Made by a program: the position numbers and the translations under genes
From: Deltaproteobacteria bacterium
Lineage (GTDB): Bacteria > Desulfobacterota > Desulfobulbia > Desulfobulbales > UBA5123
Direction of reading: 5' to 3'
Length of the DNA: 8,617 nt
NCBI GenBank assembly: GCA_021788685.1
Contig: JAJYKH010000093.1
Coordinates: 1 to 8,617 of the forward strand
Notes under the pieces: generated by a model
What the model was told of the DNA's origin: nothing
Database searches by the model: none
The model's input: the letters and a program-made list of their open reading frames with translations, nothing else
Shown here: piece after piece, positions 1 to 6,572 of the stretch
Position numbering within the stretch: the first letter of the stretch is position 1
Layout: each line of letters begins with the position of its first letter

Positions 1-183
1 GACAAGCCCGAGGAGAAAAGCGAGGGCGCCATCGCCAAGGCGACCCGGGTGAAGTCCCGCAGGCCTGGAAGAACTTCTGGATGCGGGCCCCGACCGCAAG
101 TGGCACGACTACCCGAGGTCAAGACCATCGAGCAGTTCCTGACGGTAGTGGCGCGGGACGAGCATGGCTGCTTTTTCGGGTGA
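1..183 (+). pseudogene. 3' end of a DUF3024-family gene, interrupted by three 1-base deletions (or sequence errors)
   Basis: Frame 1 is open from base 1 to the TGA at 181-183, but the middle reads as nonsense. A DUF3024-like C-terminus appears only by changing frame three times: AIAKATRVKSR in frame 1, then QAWKNFWMRA from base 60 in frame 3, then DRKWHDY from base 92 in frame 2, then EVKTIEQFLTVVARDE and a terminal GCFFG back in frame 1. Each change equals one missing base, and each sits in or beside a C-rich run (about 55-60, 88-92, 112-115). The three together restore the frame. The W-x-x-x-WxRAD-x-KWH pattern and GCFFG end are what I recall for this family of small proteins of unknown function; this was not searched. 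The 5' part lies outside the window. It is either a decayed gene or an intact one with base-calling errors at a low-coverage edge. Confidence 0.72.
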
Positions 184-223
184 CCTCTTCTTGAGACGCT
201 CTCAGCTGCCGCTCCTTTTCATC

Positions 224-907
224 ATGCCTTTCACCCTCTCCGATATCGTTCCCTGGGGCCGGTCCTTTGAAGAATACCGGGCCATGTTCGCTCTGACGGA
301 AGCCGACCTGGGCCGGTCCGTCCTCGGCTGCGGCGACGGGCCGGCCGCGTTCAATGCCGGGGTGAGCCGTCGGGGCGGGCGGGTGGTGTCGGTCGATCCC
401 ATTTACCAATTCAGCGCTGGCGAGATCCGGACGCGGATCGAGGCCACCTTCGAAACGGTGCTGGAGCAGACCCGGCGGAACGCGGCCACTTTCGTCTGGG
501 ACCGGATCGGCTCGGTCGAGGAGCTGGGCCGGGTCCGCCAGGCCGCCATGGACGAGTTCCTGGCCGATTACGAGGCCGGGCGGCTCCAGGGGCGGTATTT
601 CGCTGCCGGGCTCCCCGCGCTGCCCTTTGTCGACTGTCAGTTCGACCTCGCCCTCTGCTCCCACCTGCTCTTTCTCTACAGCGAGCAGCTCTCCCTGTCC
701 TTCCACGTCCTGGCCCTCCGGGAGCTCTGCCGGGTGGCGGCCGAGGTGCGGGTCTTCCCGCTCCTCGCGCTGGACGGCCGCCCCTCCCGCCACCTGGAAG
801 GCGTCCTCGCCGCTCTCGGAAATTCGGGGCTGACTGCGGCCATCGAGCCGGTGGACTACGAATTCCAGAAAGGGGGCAACCGGATGCTGCGGATTAATAA
901 TCCTTAG
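224..907 (+). CDS. SAM-dependent methyltransferase-like protein
   Basis: This is a 227-residue protein with a Rossmann-type methyltransferase layout. LGCGDGPAAFN at residues 34-44 is a good motif I (AdoMet-binding glycine loop). VVSVDP at 54-59 ends the second strand with the usual acidic residue. FVDCQFDLALCSHLLFLYS, about 135-153, matches the motif IV region, where a strand carries the acidic residue followed by the SHxLF segment. KGGNRML near the end is also typical of this group as I remember it. The substrate cannot be told from sequence. The frame is open further upstream to an ATG at 164, but that start would overlap the preceding gene's stop and add a poorly fitting extension (MAAFSGDLFLRRS). 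I prefer ATG 224, where MPFTLSDIVPWGRSFEEY begins the recognisable fold, although no good ribosome binding site precedes it. It stands alone, with 146 bases to the next start. Confidence 0.8.
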   Translation: MPFTLSDIVPWGRSFEEYRAMFALTEADLGRSVLGCGDGPAAFNAGVSRRGGRVVSVDPIYQFSAGEIRTRIEATFETVLEQTRRNAATFVWDRIGSVEELGRVRQAAMDEFLADYEAGRLQGRYFAAGLPALPFVDCQFDLALCSHLLFLYSEQLSLSFHVLALRELCRVAAEVRVFPLLALDGRPSRHLEGVLAALGNSGLTAAIEPVDYEFQKGGNRMLRINNP

Positions 908-980
908 AATCGTCAGGCAGTTGCTTTCCCCGTGCCCGCCGGTTGGGCCGGGAAGGGCAGAAGGGCGGCAAAATCTCGCC

Positions 981-1008
981 TTGCATCCCCCCCCGGCTTC
1001 GGTATAAG
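981..1008 (+). promoter_or_regulatory. candidate sigma-70 promoter for the symporter, with a C8 run in the spacer
   Basis: TTGCAT (981-986) and TATAAG (1003-1008) are separated by 16 bases and lie 46 bases before the symporter ATG at 1054. Both boxes are close to consensus (4/6 and 5/6). Half of the spacer is an uninterrupted run of eight C (987-994), so a one-base slip would give 15 or 17 bases. The call rests on motif matching only. Confidence 0.45.
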
Positions 1009-1053
1009 CATCAACAAACCTGTCGGAGCCAACCCTTTCGAAAAGGAGGCCCT

Positions 1054-2430
1054 ATGGCCGCCCTCGAATCGTTGATCGCTACCCTCTCCGGCCTGGTGTG
1101 GGGGCCGCCCATGCTCGTCCTCCTGGTGGGCACCGGCCTGTACCTCACCATCATTCTCAAGGGCATGCAGTTCCGGGCTCTGCCCCACGCCCTGCGGCTC
1201 ATCTGGCACAAAGAGGTCGGCACCGAATGCGACATCAGCCACTTCGCCGCCCTGATGACCGCGCTCGCGGCCACGGTGGGTATTGGCAACATCGTGGGGG
1301 TGGCCACCGCCATTTCCCTTGGCGGGCCGGGGGCGGTGTTCTGGATGTGGATGACCGGGCTGGTCGGCATGGCCACCAAGTATTCGGAGGCGGTGCTGGC
1401 GGTCAAGTACCGGGAAAGGGGCGAGCACGGGATGCGCGGCGGCCCCATGTACTACCTGGCCCACGGGGCGGAGCTCCCCAAGCTGGGCTGGATCTTTGCC
1501 CTGTTCACCGCCCTGGCCACCTTCGGCATCGGCAACATGACCCAGGCCAATGCCGTGGCCACCATCTTCAAAGCCTCCTTCCATATCGAGCCCCAGGTCA
1601 CCGGCCTGGTGCTCATGGTGCTCACCGGCCTGGTGATCCTGGGCGGCATCAAGTCCATCGGCCGGTTCACCTCCTTCCTGGTGCCCTTCATGATCGGGGG
1701 CTACACCATCACCGCCCTGGCTGTGCTGGGTCTCAACGCGGGCAAGATCCCGGGGGCCCTGGCCCTCATCTTCGGCCATGCCTTCTCCCCGACCGCCGCT
1801 ACGGGCGGCTTTGCCGGGGCGGCGGTGGCCGCGGCCATGCGCTTCGGGATCGCCCGGGGCGTCTTCTCGAACGAATCCGGCCTCGGCTCGGCCCCCATCG
1901 CCGCGGCGGCCGCCCGCACCCGGGATCCGGTCAAGCAGGCGCTCGTGAGCATGACCCAGACCTTCATCGACACCCTGGTGGTCTGCTCCATGACCGCCAT
2001 GATGATCCTCACCAGCACCTCCTGGACCCAGGGCATCGCCCCCGGGCAGCTCACCTCCGCCAGCTGCGGCGAAACCCTGGGTCAGGTCGGGGTGGTCTTT
2101 GTCGCCATCGCCACGGCGTTCTTCGCCTACTCCACCCTGATCGGTTGGAACTATTATGGCGAGAAGGCCATCGAATACCTGCTCGGACCCCGCTCCATCA
2201 AGCCCTACCGGGTGATCTTCGTGAGCGTGGTGCTGGTGGGTGCCACCATGAAGCTGGAGCTGGCCTGGAACTTCTCCGACCTGATGAACGGCATGATGGC
2301 CCTCCCCAACATCGTGGGGCTACTCCTGCTCTCCCCGGTGGTCAAGACGGAAACCGAGCGCTATTTCAGGGGCGAGAAAAGCCGGGCCGATGTCGGCCAG
2401 GCCGTCCCGGTCCAGAGTGATCCGAATTGA
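1054..2430 (+). CDS. alanine/glycine:cation symporter, AGCS (AlsT/DagA) family
   Basis: This 458-residue inner-membrane protein is full length for the family (about 440-490). It is very hydrophobic, with roughly ten membrane segments. Diagnostic stretches are ALMTALAATVGIGNIVGVAT (67-86), then GGPGAVFWMW (90-99), GGPMYYL (129-135), GIGNMTQANA (158-167), and the family signature GVFSNESGLGSAPIAAAAA at 269-287. YSTLIGWNYYGEKA at 359-372 is also typical. Known members take up alanine or glycine with Na+ or H+; the exact substrate here is inference. ATG 1054 is chosen because AAAAGGAGG (1041-1049) sits four bases upstream and the protein starts directly with the family N-terminus. The frame is open for 37 more codons upstream, but that stretch is not protein-like. 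No strong terminator is visible in the 294 bases after the stop, which hold no gene I can support. Confidence 0.95.
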   Translation: MAALESLIATLSGLVWGPPMLVLLVGTGLYLTIILKGMQFRALPHALRLIWHKEVGTECDISHFAALMTALAATVGIGNIVGVATAISLGGPGAVFWMWMTGLVGMATKYSEAVLAVKYRERGEHGMRGGPMYYLAHGAELPKLGWIFALFTALATFGIGNMTQANAVATIFKASFHIEPQVTGLVLMVLTGLVILGGIKSIGRFTSFLVPFMIGGYTITALAVLGLNAGKIPGALALIFGHAFSPTAATGGFAGAAVAAAMRFGIARGVFSNESGLGSAPIAAAAARTRDPVKQALVSMTQTFIDTLVVCSMTAMMILTSTSWTQGIAPGQLTSASCGETLGQVGVVFVAIATAFFAYSTLIGWNYYGEKAIEYLLGPRSIKPYRVIFVSVVLVGATMKLELAWNFSDLMNGMMALPNIVGLLLLSPVVKTETERYFRGEKSRADVGQAVPVQSDPN

Positions 2431-2724
2431 CGACATCGAGAGACCCTCTGCTCCGATTGATCCTCATGCTCTGAGCAGTCCCCGAAACGACTTCTTCTCA
2501 AGGGCTCAGAATCACCCCAAACCGAACCGCTGTCCCGAGAGCGAATCGTATTCCTGCCACCGGACCAGTCTCCTCTTTCCCTCCCGGCCGCCCGGTCCGT
2601 ATCATGGAGGGAGAGGCGGGTGGAAAAGGCAAGCGATCTCCCGCTTCTCACGCCATCGCGGGGAAGCCGGGAAGAGAATCGGCCCGCTCCCGGAATGACC
2701 CGCCCAAACGGAGAGGAGGCGACC

Positions 2725-3540
2725 ATGGTCAAGACGGTTCTGGGTCTGATGGACACCTGTCAAGAGGCGGAAGAGGCGGTCCGCGAGCTGCTGGCGCGCG
2801 GATTCAAGCCGGAGGAGATCGGCGTGGCGGGAGCGGCCGAGGAACCGGGCGAAACGGCCGGCGAGCGGCCGCCCGGGGTCGAGCCCCTCCAGATCGAGAA
2901 ATCGGCCGCAGGAGCGACCATCGGTGGGGTGGCCGGAATGGTGGCGGGGGTGATCACCGCCGCCATCCCAGGCGTCGGGCTCGTGATGGCGGCCGGCCCG
3001 GTGGGAACGGCCCTGGCCGGCGCGGGTCTCGGGTTCACCGCCGGAGGGATTATCGGCGCCCTGACCGGGACCGGGGCCTCGGAAGAGGAGGCCCATGCGT
3101 ACGCGGAAGGATTGCGGCGGGGCGGGGTCCTGGTGACCGTCAGTGCCGGGGAGGAGCGGACGGAGTCGGCCGCGGCGATCCTGAAGCGGCACGGGGCCGT
3201 CGATATCGAACGCCTGGCCGCATCCTGGCGGGCGGCGGGATGGACCCGGTTCGACGAGCTTGCCAGCCCGGTCAGCGCCGAACGAGCCACCACAGCGGAG
3301 GAATTCCGCCGCCATTGCGAAAAGACCTATCCGGGCGAGGCATTCGAATCCTTCTGGTCGGCCTATGCCTTCGGGGCGGAAATGGCGGCGTCCCCTCGGT
3401 TCCGGGGTCGTTCCTGGCCGGAGGTCGAAGGCGAGGTCCGCCAGGAGTGGGAATGCTCGGTTGCCGCGCCCTGGGAGGAGTACGAAGAGGCGATCCGCTA
3501 CGGCTGGGAGCGGAGGACGCGGGTCCCGGAAAAGGCCTGA
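2725..3540 (+). CDS. YflT-like (general stress protein 17M-type) protein with glycine-zipper segment
   Basis: The 271-residue protein has three parts. Residues 1-36 (MVKTVLGLMDTCQEAEEAV...GFKPEEIGVA) form the first half of a YflT/GSP17M-like alpha-beta fold, and 126-155 (YAEGLRRGGVLVTVSAGEE...) supply the second half. Between them, about 61-116, lies a Gly/Ala-rich hydrophobic insert with GxxxG spacing, suited to membrane insertion or close helix packing. Residues 190-265 form a C-terminal domain with WSAYAFGAEMAASPRFRGRS, a W at 231 and W250...AIRYGW; I recall this AYxxG...RGRSW...AIRYGWE pattern at the C-termini of other stress-type proteins. The role is probably envelope or general stress, by inference. 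ATG 2725 is preceded by GAGAGGAGG (2711-2719), five bases away. The frame extends to a GTG at 2620, which lacks that support. It is a single gene, with 145 bases to the next start. Confidence 0.78.
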   Translation: MVKTVLGLMDTCQEAEEAVRELLARGFKPEEIGVAGAAEEPGETAGERPPGVEPLQIEKSAAGATIGGVAGMVAGVITAAIPGVGLVMAAGPVGTALAGAGLGFTAGGIIGALTGTGASEEEAHAYAEGLRRGGVLVTVSAGEERTESAAAILKRHGAVDIERLAASWRAAGWTRFDELASPVSAERATTAEEFRRHCEKTYPGEAFESFWSAYAFGAEMAASPRFRGRSWPEVEGEVRQEWECSVAAPWEEYEEAIRYGWERRTRVPEKA

Positions 3541-3685
3541 TGGCCGTTCGGGTGAGGCACTGCAAGCGGCGGATGAGCGGATCGGCCGGGATTTCCTCCT
3601 TTGTCATCGCGTTATCCTGGTGTAAAGTCACGCCGGAACCGACCAGCGCATCCGGGCCCCGGCCCGACTGACCAGGATTTTTCGC

Positions 3686-4315
3686 ATGAAGCATCCTTCC
3701 CCGCCTCCTCCCAAGCCAGCCGGAGGCGCCCCCATCGACAAGCTGGCCTGGAAGCCGGGGAACGTCCTGTCTCCGGTGCCAGTGGTGCTGGTGAGCTGCG
3801 GCGGCGAGGGGGCCCGGCCCAACATCATCACCATCGCCTGGACCGGGAGCATTTGCTCCGATCCGGCGATGCTCTCCATCTCGGTGCGGCCGGAGCGGTA
3901 TTCCTTCGGACTCATCGAGGCGACCCGGGAATTCGTGGTGAACGTCCCCACCAGCCGTCAGGCGAAGATCGTCGACTGGTGCGGGATGGTCTCCGGGAGC
4001 CGGGTGGACAAGTTCGCCGAGACCGGGCTGACCCCGGCCCCCGCCCTCCAGGTGGCCTGCCCCATCATCCTCGAGTGTCCCATCAACATCGAATGCCGCG
4101 TGCAGCAGCTCCTGCCGCTGGGCACCCACACCCTTCTCCTCGCGGAAATCGTCGCCGTGCAGGTGACCTCCGCCTTCCTCGATTCCAGGGGCAAGTTCCG
4201 CCTCGACCGGGCCGGTCTCCTCGCCTACGGCCTGGGGCAGTACTTCGCCCTGGGCCCCGAAATCGGCCGCTTCGGCTTTTCGGTGCGCAAGCCGAAACGC
4301 CGGCCCCGGAGCTGA
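3686..4315 (+). CDS. flavin reductase-like (flavoredoxin-type) FMN-binding protein
   Basis: The 209-residue cytoplasmic protein has the flavin-reductase-like split-barrel fold. RPNIITIAWTGSICSDPAML (44-63) and SISVRPERYSFGLI (64-77) cover the FMN-binding strands and the turn that contacts the FMN phosphate in this family. FVVNVP (83-88) follows, then DKFAETGLTPAPA (108-120) and a GTHTLLLAEI strand (146-155). Relatives include Desulfovibrio flavoredoxin and NAD(P)H:flavin oxidoreductases, which pass electrons through bound FMN; the partner here is unknown. The N-terminus is proline-rich (PSPPPPKPAGG) and the C-terminus basic. ATG 3686 is supported by AGGA about ten bases upstream. A weak promoter-like pair, TTGTCA (3601-3606) and TAAAGT (3623-3628, 16-base spacer), lies upstream. 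Its stop is only 7 bases from the stop of the convergent Nudix gene. Confidence 0.88.
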   Translation: MKHPSPPPPKPAGGAPIDKLAWKPGNVLSPVPVVLVSCGGEGARPNIITIAWTGSICSDPAMLSISVRPERYSFGLIEATREFVVNVPTSRQAKIVDWCGMVSGSRVDKFAETGLTPAPALQVACPIILECPINIECRVQQLLPLGTHTLLLAEIVAVQVTSAFLDSRGKFRLDRAGLLAYGLGQYFALGPEIGRFGFSVRKPKRRPRS

Positions 4316-4322
4316 GCCTCCT

Positions 4323-4796
4323 TCAGGCCGAGCGCGATCCGGCCAGGTGCTCCCGGAACCGGGCGGCCAGCCGGCGGTAGAGGGGCCTCCGGAAGGCTGC
4401 GGTCAGAACGAGCAGCTCTTCGAAGGGCAGCCACTGCCAGGCCCGGAACTCCCCCCCGGGGGCCACGTCGATCGTGGTGCTCACCCCGGAGTATCGGAAC
4501 AGGAACCAATACTGCACCTGTCCCCGGCCGGTCTTCCCGCTGTGGAATTTCGGCGGCAGCTCATAGACCAGCGGCTCCGGGTAGGCATCGAGAAGCGCGA
4601 GCCCGGCGGCCGGGAGCCCTGTTTCCTCCTCCGCCTCCCGAAGGCCAGCCGCGAGGGGCTCTTCCCCGGGGTCCAGGCCCCCTTGAGGGAGCTGCCAGGC
4701 CCCCGGGGTATCGGCTCGTTCCAGGGCCAGCACCAATCCCTGCCGGTCGATGATGACCGCGCCTGCTCCGGCGCGGAAAAACTGCGACTGGTGCAT
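4323..4796 (-). CDS. Nudix hydrolase, RppH-like
   Basis: The 157-residue protein has a complete Nudix box at residues 39-61: G39, E45, R53-E54, E57, E58, G60, following the Gx5Ex7REUxEExGU pattern. WQLPQGG just before it (34-40) resembles the WQFPQGG of RNA pyrophosphohydrolases and dinucleoside-polyphosphate hydrolases. The family hydrolyses nucleoside diphosphates linked to another moiety, using Mg2+ held by the box glutamates. QYWFLFRY at 95-102 matches the QKxWFLL strand of RppH. Mild divergence elsewhere means it could act on small metabolites instead of RNA 5' ends. ATG 4796 (MHQSQFF) is chosen because GGAGGG lies six bases upstream of it; the TTG four codons earlier would overlap that site. 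It converges on the flavin reductase gene with no room for a separate terminator, so the two transcripts probably overlap. Confidence 0.9.
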   Translation of the reverse strand: MHQSQFFRAGAGAVIIDRQGLVLALERADTPGAWQLPQGGLDPGEEPLAAGLREAEEETGLPAAGLALLDAYPEPLVYELPPKFHSGKTGRGQVQYWFLFRYSGVSTTIDVAPGGEFRAWQWLPFEELLVLTAAFRRPLYRRLAARFREHLAGSRSA

Positions 4797-4847
4797 GCTT
4801 CCCTCCAAGAATCATTCAAGAGATGCCGAGCAACCGTGTCCGGCTCA

Positions 4848-4876
4848 TTCATACCAGCTCCCGGTGCCGGAAACAA
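4848..4876 (-). promoter_or_regulatory. candidate promoter for the Nudix gene
   Basis: On the minus strand TTGTTT (4871-4876) and TATGAA (4848-4853) are 17 bases apart. TGG directly before the second box makes it an extended -10. It lies about 50 bases upstream of the Nudix start. The -35 match is weak (3/6), so the call depends on the extended -10 and the position. Confidence 0.35.
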
Positions 4877-5018
4877 CCGACAGGGGGATTACCGCTCCGA
4901 TACAGCAGAAGAACCGCCCGGCTTCGTTGCCGATGGGGCTTGATGGTCAGTCGGGCGGGAGATCCGCGAGCCGGAGGCCGCCCTTTTCATTCCCCATAAT
5001 AAACGCTCCCTGTTGCAC

Positions 5019-5034
5019 TGGCACGCCCCTTGCT
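5019..5034 (+). promoter_or_regulatory. sigma-54 (RpoN) promoter
   Basis: TGGCAC-N5-TTGCT matches the sigma-54 consensus almost perfectly: GG at 5020-5021 (-24) and GC at 5032-5033 (-12), exactly 12 bases apart. Transcription would begin near 5045 and run rightward toward the gene at 5371. Sigma-54 promoters need a AAA+ activator bound upstream. I could not identify an activator palindrome in 4860-5018, and no such activator gene lies in the window. Confidence 0.8.
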
Positions 5035-5044
5035 GTTTACAAAG

Positions 5045-5370
5045 GCCGGCGCGAGGAAACTCCCACGCAGGAAGTAAAGGATCATAATCGCTGATCCAAG
5101 CCCCTGCTGGCAATGCAACGGATTTCAAGCGGGCTCCCCAGGGCGGAGGAGGAATTCAGGATACGCCACTTTTTTAAGGGAACCGCACCTCCTCTAAAAA
5201 CTTTTTAAGGGAGTTTGCTTCTCGTCACCCTGCGGTGGCGATCACCATCCAGGCCAACAAAATATTCCAGGTACTACCGGGCCGGATGGCATGAGCCTCT
5301 CGACCCGGCGGCAGGGCGCCGGCCTCACGGGGCCGGGGAAGAAGAATCAAGGGTACGGGAGAGCACGAAT
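5045..5370 (+). other. gene-free leader downstream of the sigma-54 promoter, with possible RNA structure and direct repeats
   Basis: No convincing ORF lies between the sigma-54 promoter and the gene at 5371. Visible structure, in order: the hairpin GGATCA/TGATCC (5079-5084 with 5092-5097); a strong Shine-Dalgarno-like GGAGGAGG (5145-5152) with no ATG, GTG or TTG at normal distance; CCTCCTC (5188-5194), which pairs perfectly with GAGGAGG (5146-5152); a direct repeat of CTTTTT(T)AAGGG at 5169-5180 and 5201-5211, about three helical turns apart; and a GC hairpin CCGGCC/GGCCGG (5319-5324 with 5331-5336). It may be a long 5' leader, a small RNA, or a spacer with a second regulated promoter. Confidence 0.4.
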
Positions 5371-6024
5371 ATGCAGCAAGGGCAGCAACGGTTCGAAATC
5401 GCCGGTGGCGCACCGGCGATGAAGGTCCTGACCGGCGGCCGCCACAGCCCCGACCTGGAAGGGGTGAAAAAAGGGCTGGCCGATTACATCGCGGTCGTTG
5501 AGACCAGCATGCTGGCCACCGGCCGCGCAGACGAGCGGGGCCACTACCAGCAGCATCTCGCCGTGGCCGCGAGCATGTTTGCAGCCCTGGAGAAGGAGCG
5601 TTCGGGGGAACGGCTCCAGGAGCTGCTATCCGCCGAGCGGCGGGCCTATGGCTTGGCCCTGCTGTCCGGGCCGGCAGCGGAGACGGCAGAAGTAGCTTTT
5701 GCCGCTTTTGCCGCCCAAGCGGAAAAGGCGGTGAAGGCACCGGCGCCTTCGGCGGTGCCTGCCGCGGGAGAAAGGAAAGAGAAGATGAAGTCGAAAGAGG
5801 AAAAGAAACGGTACGAGGTGCGGTTCGAGCTCTTCCCGCCGCACGACGCCAACACGGTGACCTACCAGGTCTTCACCACCATGGGGCCCACCAAGGCCAT
5901 CGTCATCGCCACCCAAAGTCATCTGGAGCGAAAGGGCGACCCGATCCACCGGGTCGTGACGTTCAAGCCCCTGGCCGGGGACGCGCCCGGGAAGCACGAT
6001 CTGGTGGACCGGCTGGAGTTTTAA
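5371..6024 (+). CDS. hypothetical protein, two-part (helical N-domain, charged linker, short C-domain)
   Basis: I do not recognise this 217-residue protein. Residues 25-120 are predicted mostly helical and Ala-rich (ADYIAVVETS, HLAVAASMFAALEKERSGER, AETAEVAFAAFAAQAEKA). An Ala/Pro linker (122-132) and a very charged stretch (134-147, ERKEKMKSKEEKKR) follow. The end, 148-217, looks like a compact alpha/beta domain: YEVRFELF strand, TVTYQVFTTM strand, a helix from GPTKAIVIATQSHLERKG, then HRVVTFKPL. There is no signal peptide or membrane segment, so it is probably cytoplasmic. ATG 5371 is chosen because GGGAG lies about ten bases upstream and the 52 codons of open frame before it look like leader RNA. 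An in-frame ATG at 5785 preceded by AGGAAAGAGAAG could produce the C-domain alone. It is the first gene after the sigma-54 promoter, and so may belong to a sigma-54 response such as nitrogen, motility or envelope functions (inference). Confidence 0.7.
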   Translation: MQQGQQRFEIAGGAPAMKVLTGGRHSPDLEGVKKGLADYIAVVETSMLATGRADERGHYQQHLAVAASMFAALEKERSGERLQELLSAERRAYGLALLSGPAAETAEVAFAAFAAQAEKAVKAPAPSAVPAAGERKEKMKSKEEKKRYEVRFELFPPHDANTVTYQVFTTMGPTKAIVIATQSHLERKGDPIHRVVTFKPLAGDAPGKHDLVDRLEF

Positions 6025-6572
6025 TGTCCATTCCGAAACGGTCTTTTCGCCCGATTGCTGTGTTGCTGAGGCAACTGGAAATGCTCACGTACAGGTACAC
6101 TCGGCTTTCCAGGCGCCTTCGCGTCTTGCACGCGAACGAAAACCCTCGTTTCGGGAGGAACACGATTCTGGCCCTCATGATCGCCAGCACAGAATAAAGG
6201 AGATGAACGGCCGGGACGCGAAGAACGTTTCGAGGGAATATCCCCAGGAAATCCCATCCCCTTCCCTCAACTGTTCCTTCGAGACCCTTCGCGCCCGGCC
6301 GGTTCATACCTTTCAGGCGCACCCAGCCGCCGCTTTCAGCTGGCGCATCCGTCTGGATGAAAATCCCTCCTGACCACCGGCTCGCCTTCTCTCGTAACAA
6401 TCAAAAAGTAGCTGAAACGCATCGGGTGTGCTACCTATGCGCGGTGGGCAGTTTTTTCTACCCCTCCCAAAGAAGCCCAGCTGCCCCGGGAGCACCACCA
6501 GCCGCCCCTGATTGAAAGAGCCTTCACAGGTCCCGCATCGTACTGAAAAAATAGGCGCTCTTCCTTCCGACC
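6025..6572. other. 548-base stretch with no supported gene
   Basis: Both strands have open frames here, the longest on the minus strand (5963-6400, from a TTG without a ribosome binding site, running into the end of the gene at 5371). None has start signals or a recognisable protein. An imperfect inverted repeat at 6076-6109 has GGAAA/TTTCC outer arms and GTAC/GTAC inner arms around a 2-base centre. A likely terminator lies at 6429-6457. The stretch appears less GC-rich than the genes around it. It could be a dispersed intergenic repeat, a long 3' UTR, a small RNA or a decayed gene. Confidence 0.45.
6429..6457 (+). terminator. candidate intrinsic terminator
   Basis: TGCTACC (6429-6435) pairs with GGTGGGCA (6443-6450) across a 7-base loop, with one G-U pair and one bulged G. 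A G and six T follow directly (6452-6457). It would end transcripts running rightward through 6025-6428, for example from the gene at 5371 about 400 bases upstream or from an unannotated RNA. The stem is modest in strength. Confidence 0.4.

Noticed and set aside
913..1779. Long minus-strand open frame of 288 codons
   Set aside because: It lies antisense to the symporter, and its composition (His, Gly, Asp, Gln rich, low complexity) is the usual shadow of a GC-rich membrane-protein gene. It lacks a ribosome binding site.
1098..2420. 440-codon plus-strand open frame overlapping the symporter in another frame
   Set aside because: Its protein is Arg/His/Gly/Pro-rich with no fold, a +1 shadow of the AGCS coding sequence, which is unambiguous.
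3653..3666. CGGGCC-CC-GGCCCG palindrome before the flavin reductase gene as a terminator
   Set aside because: The loop is too short for the full stem, no T-run follows, and such matches are expected in GC-rich DNA.
5963..6400. Minus-strand open frame of 145 codons in the gene-free region
   Set aside because: It starts at TTG without a ribosome binding site, overlaps the end of the gene at 5371, and contains no recognisable domain. Kept only as a note under the gene-free stretch.
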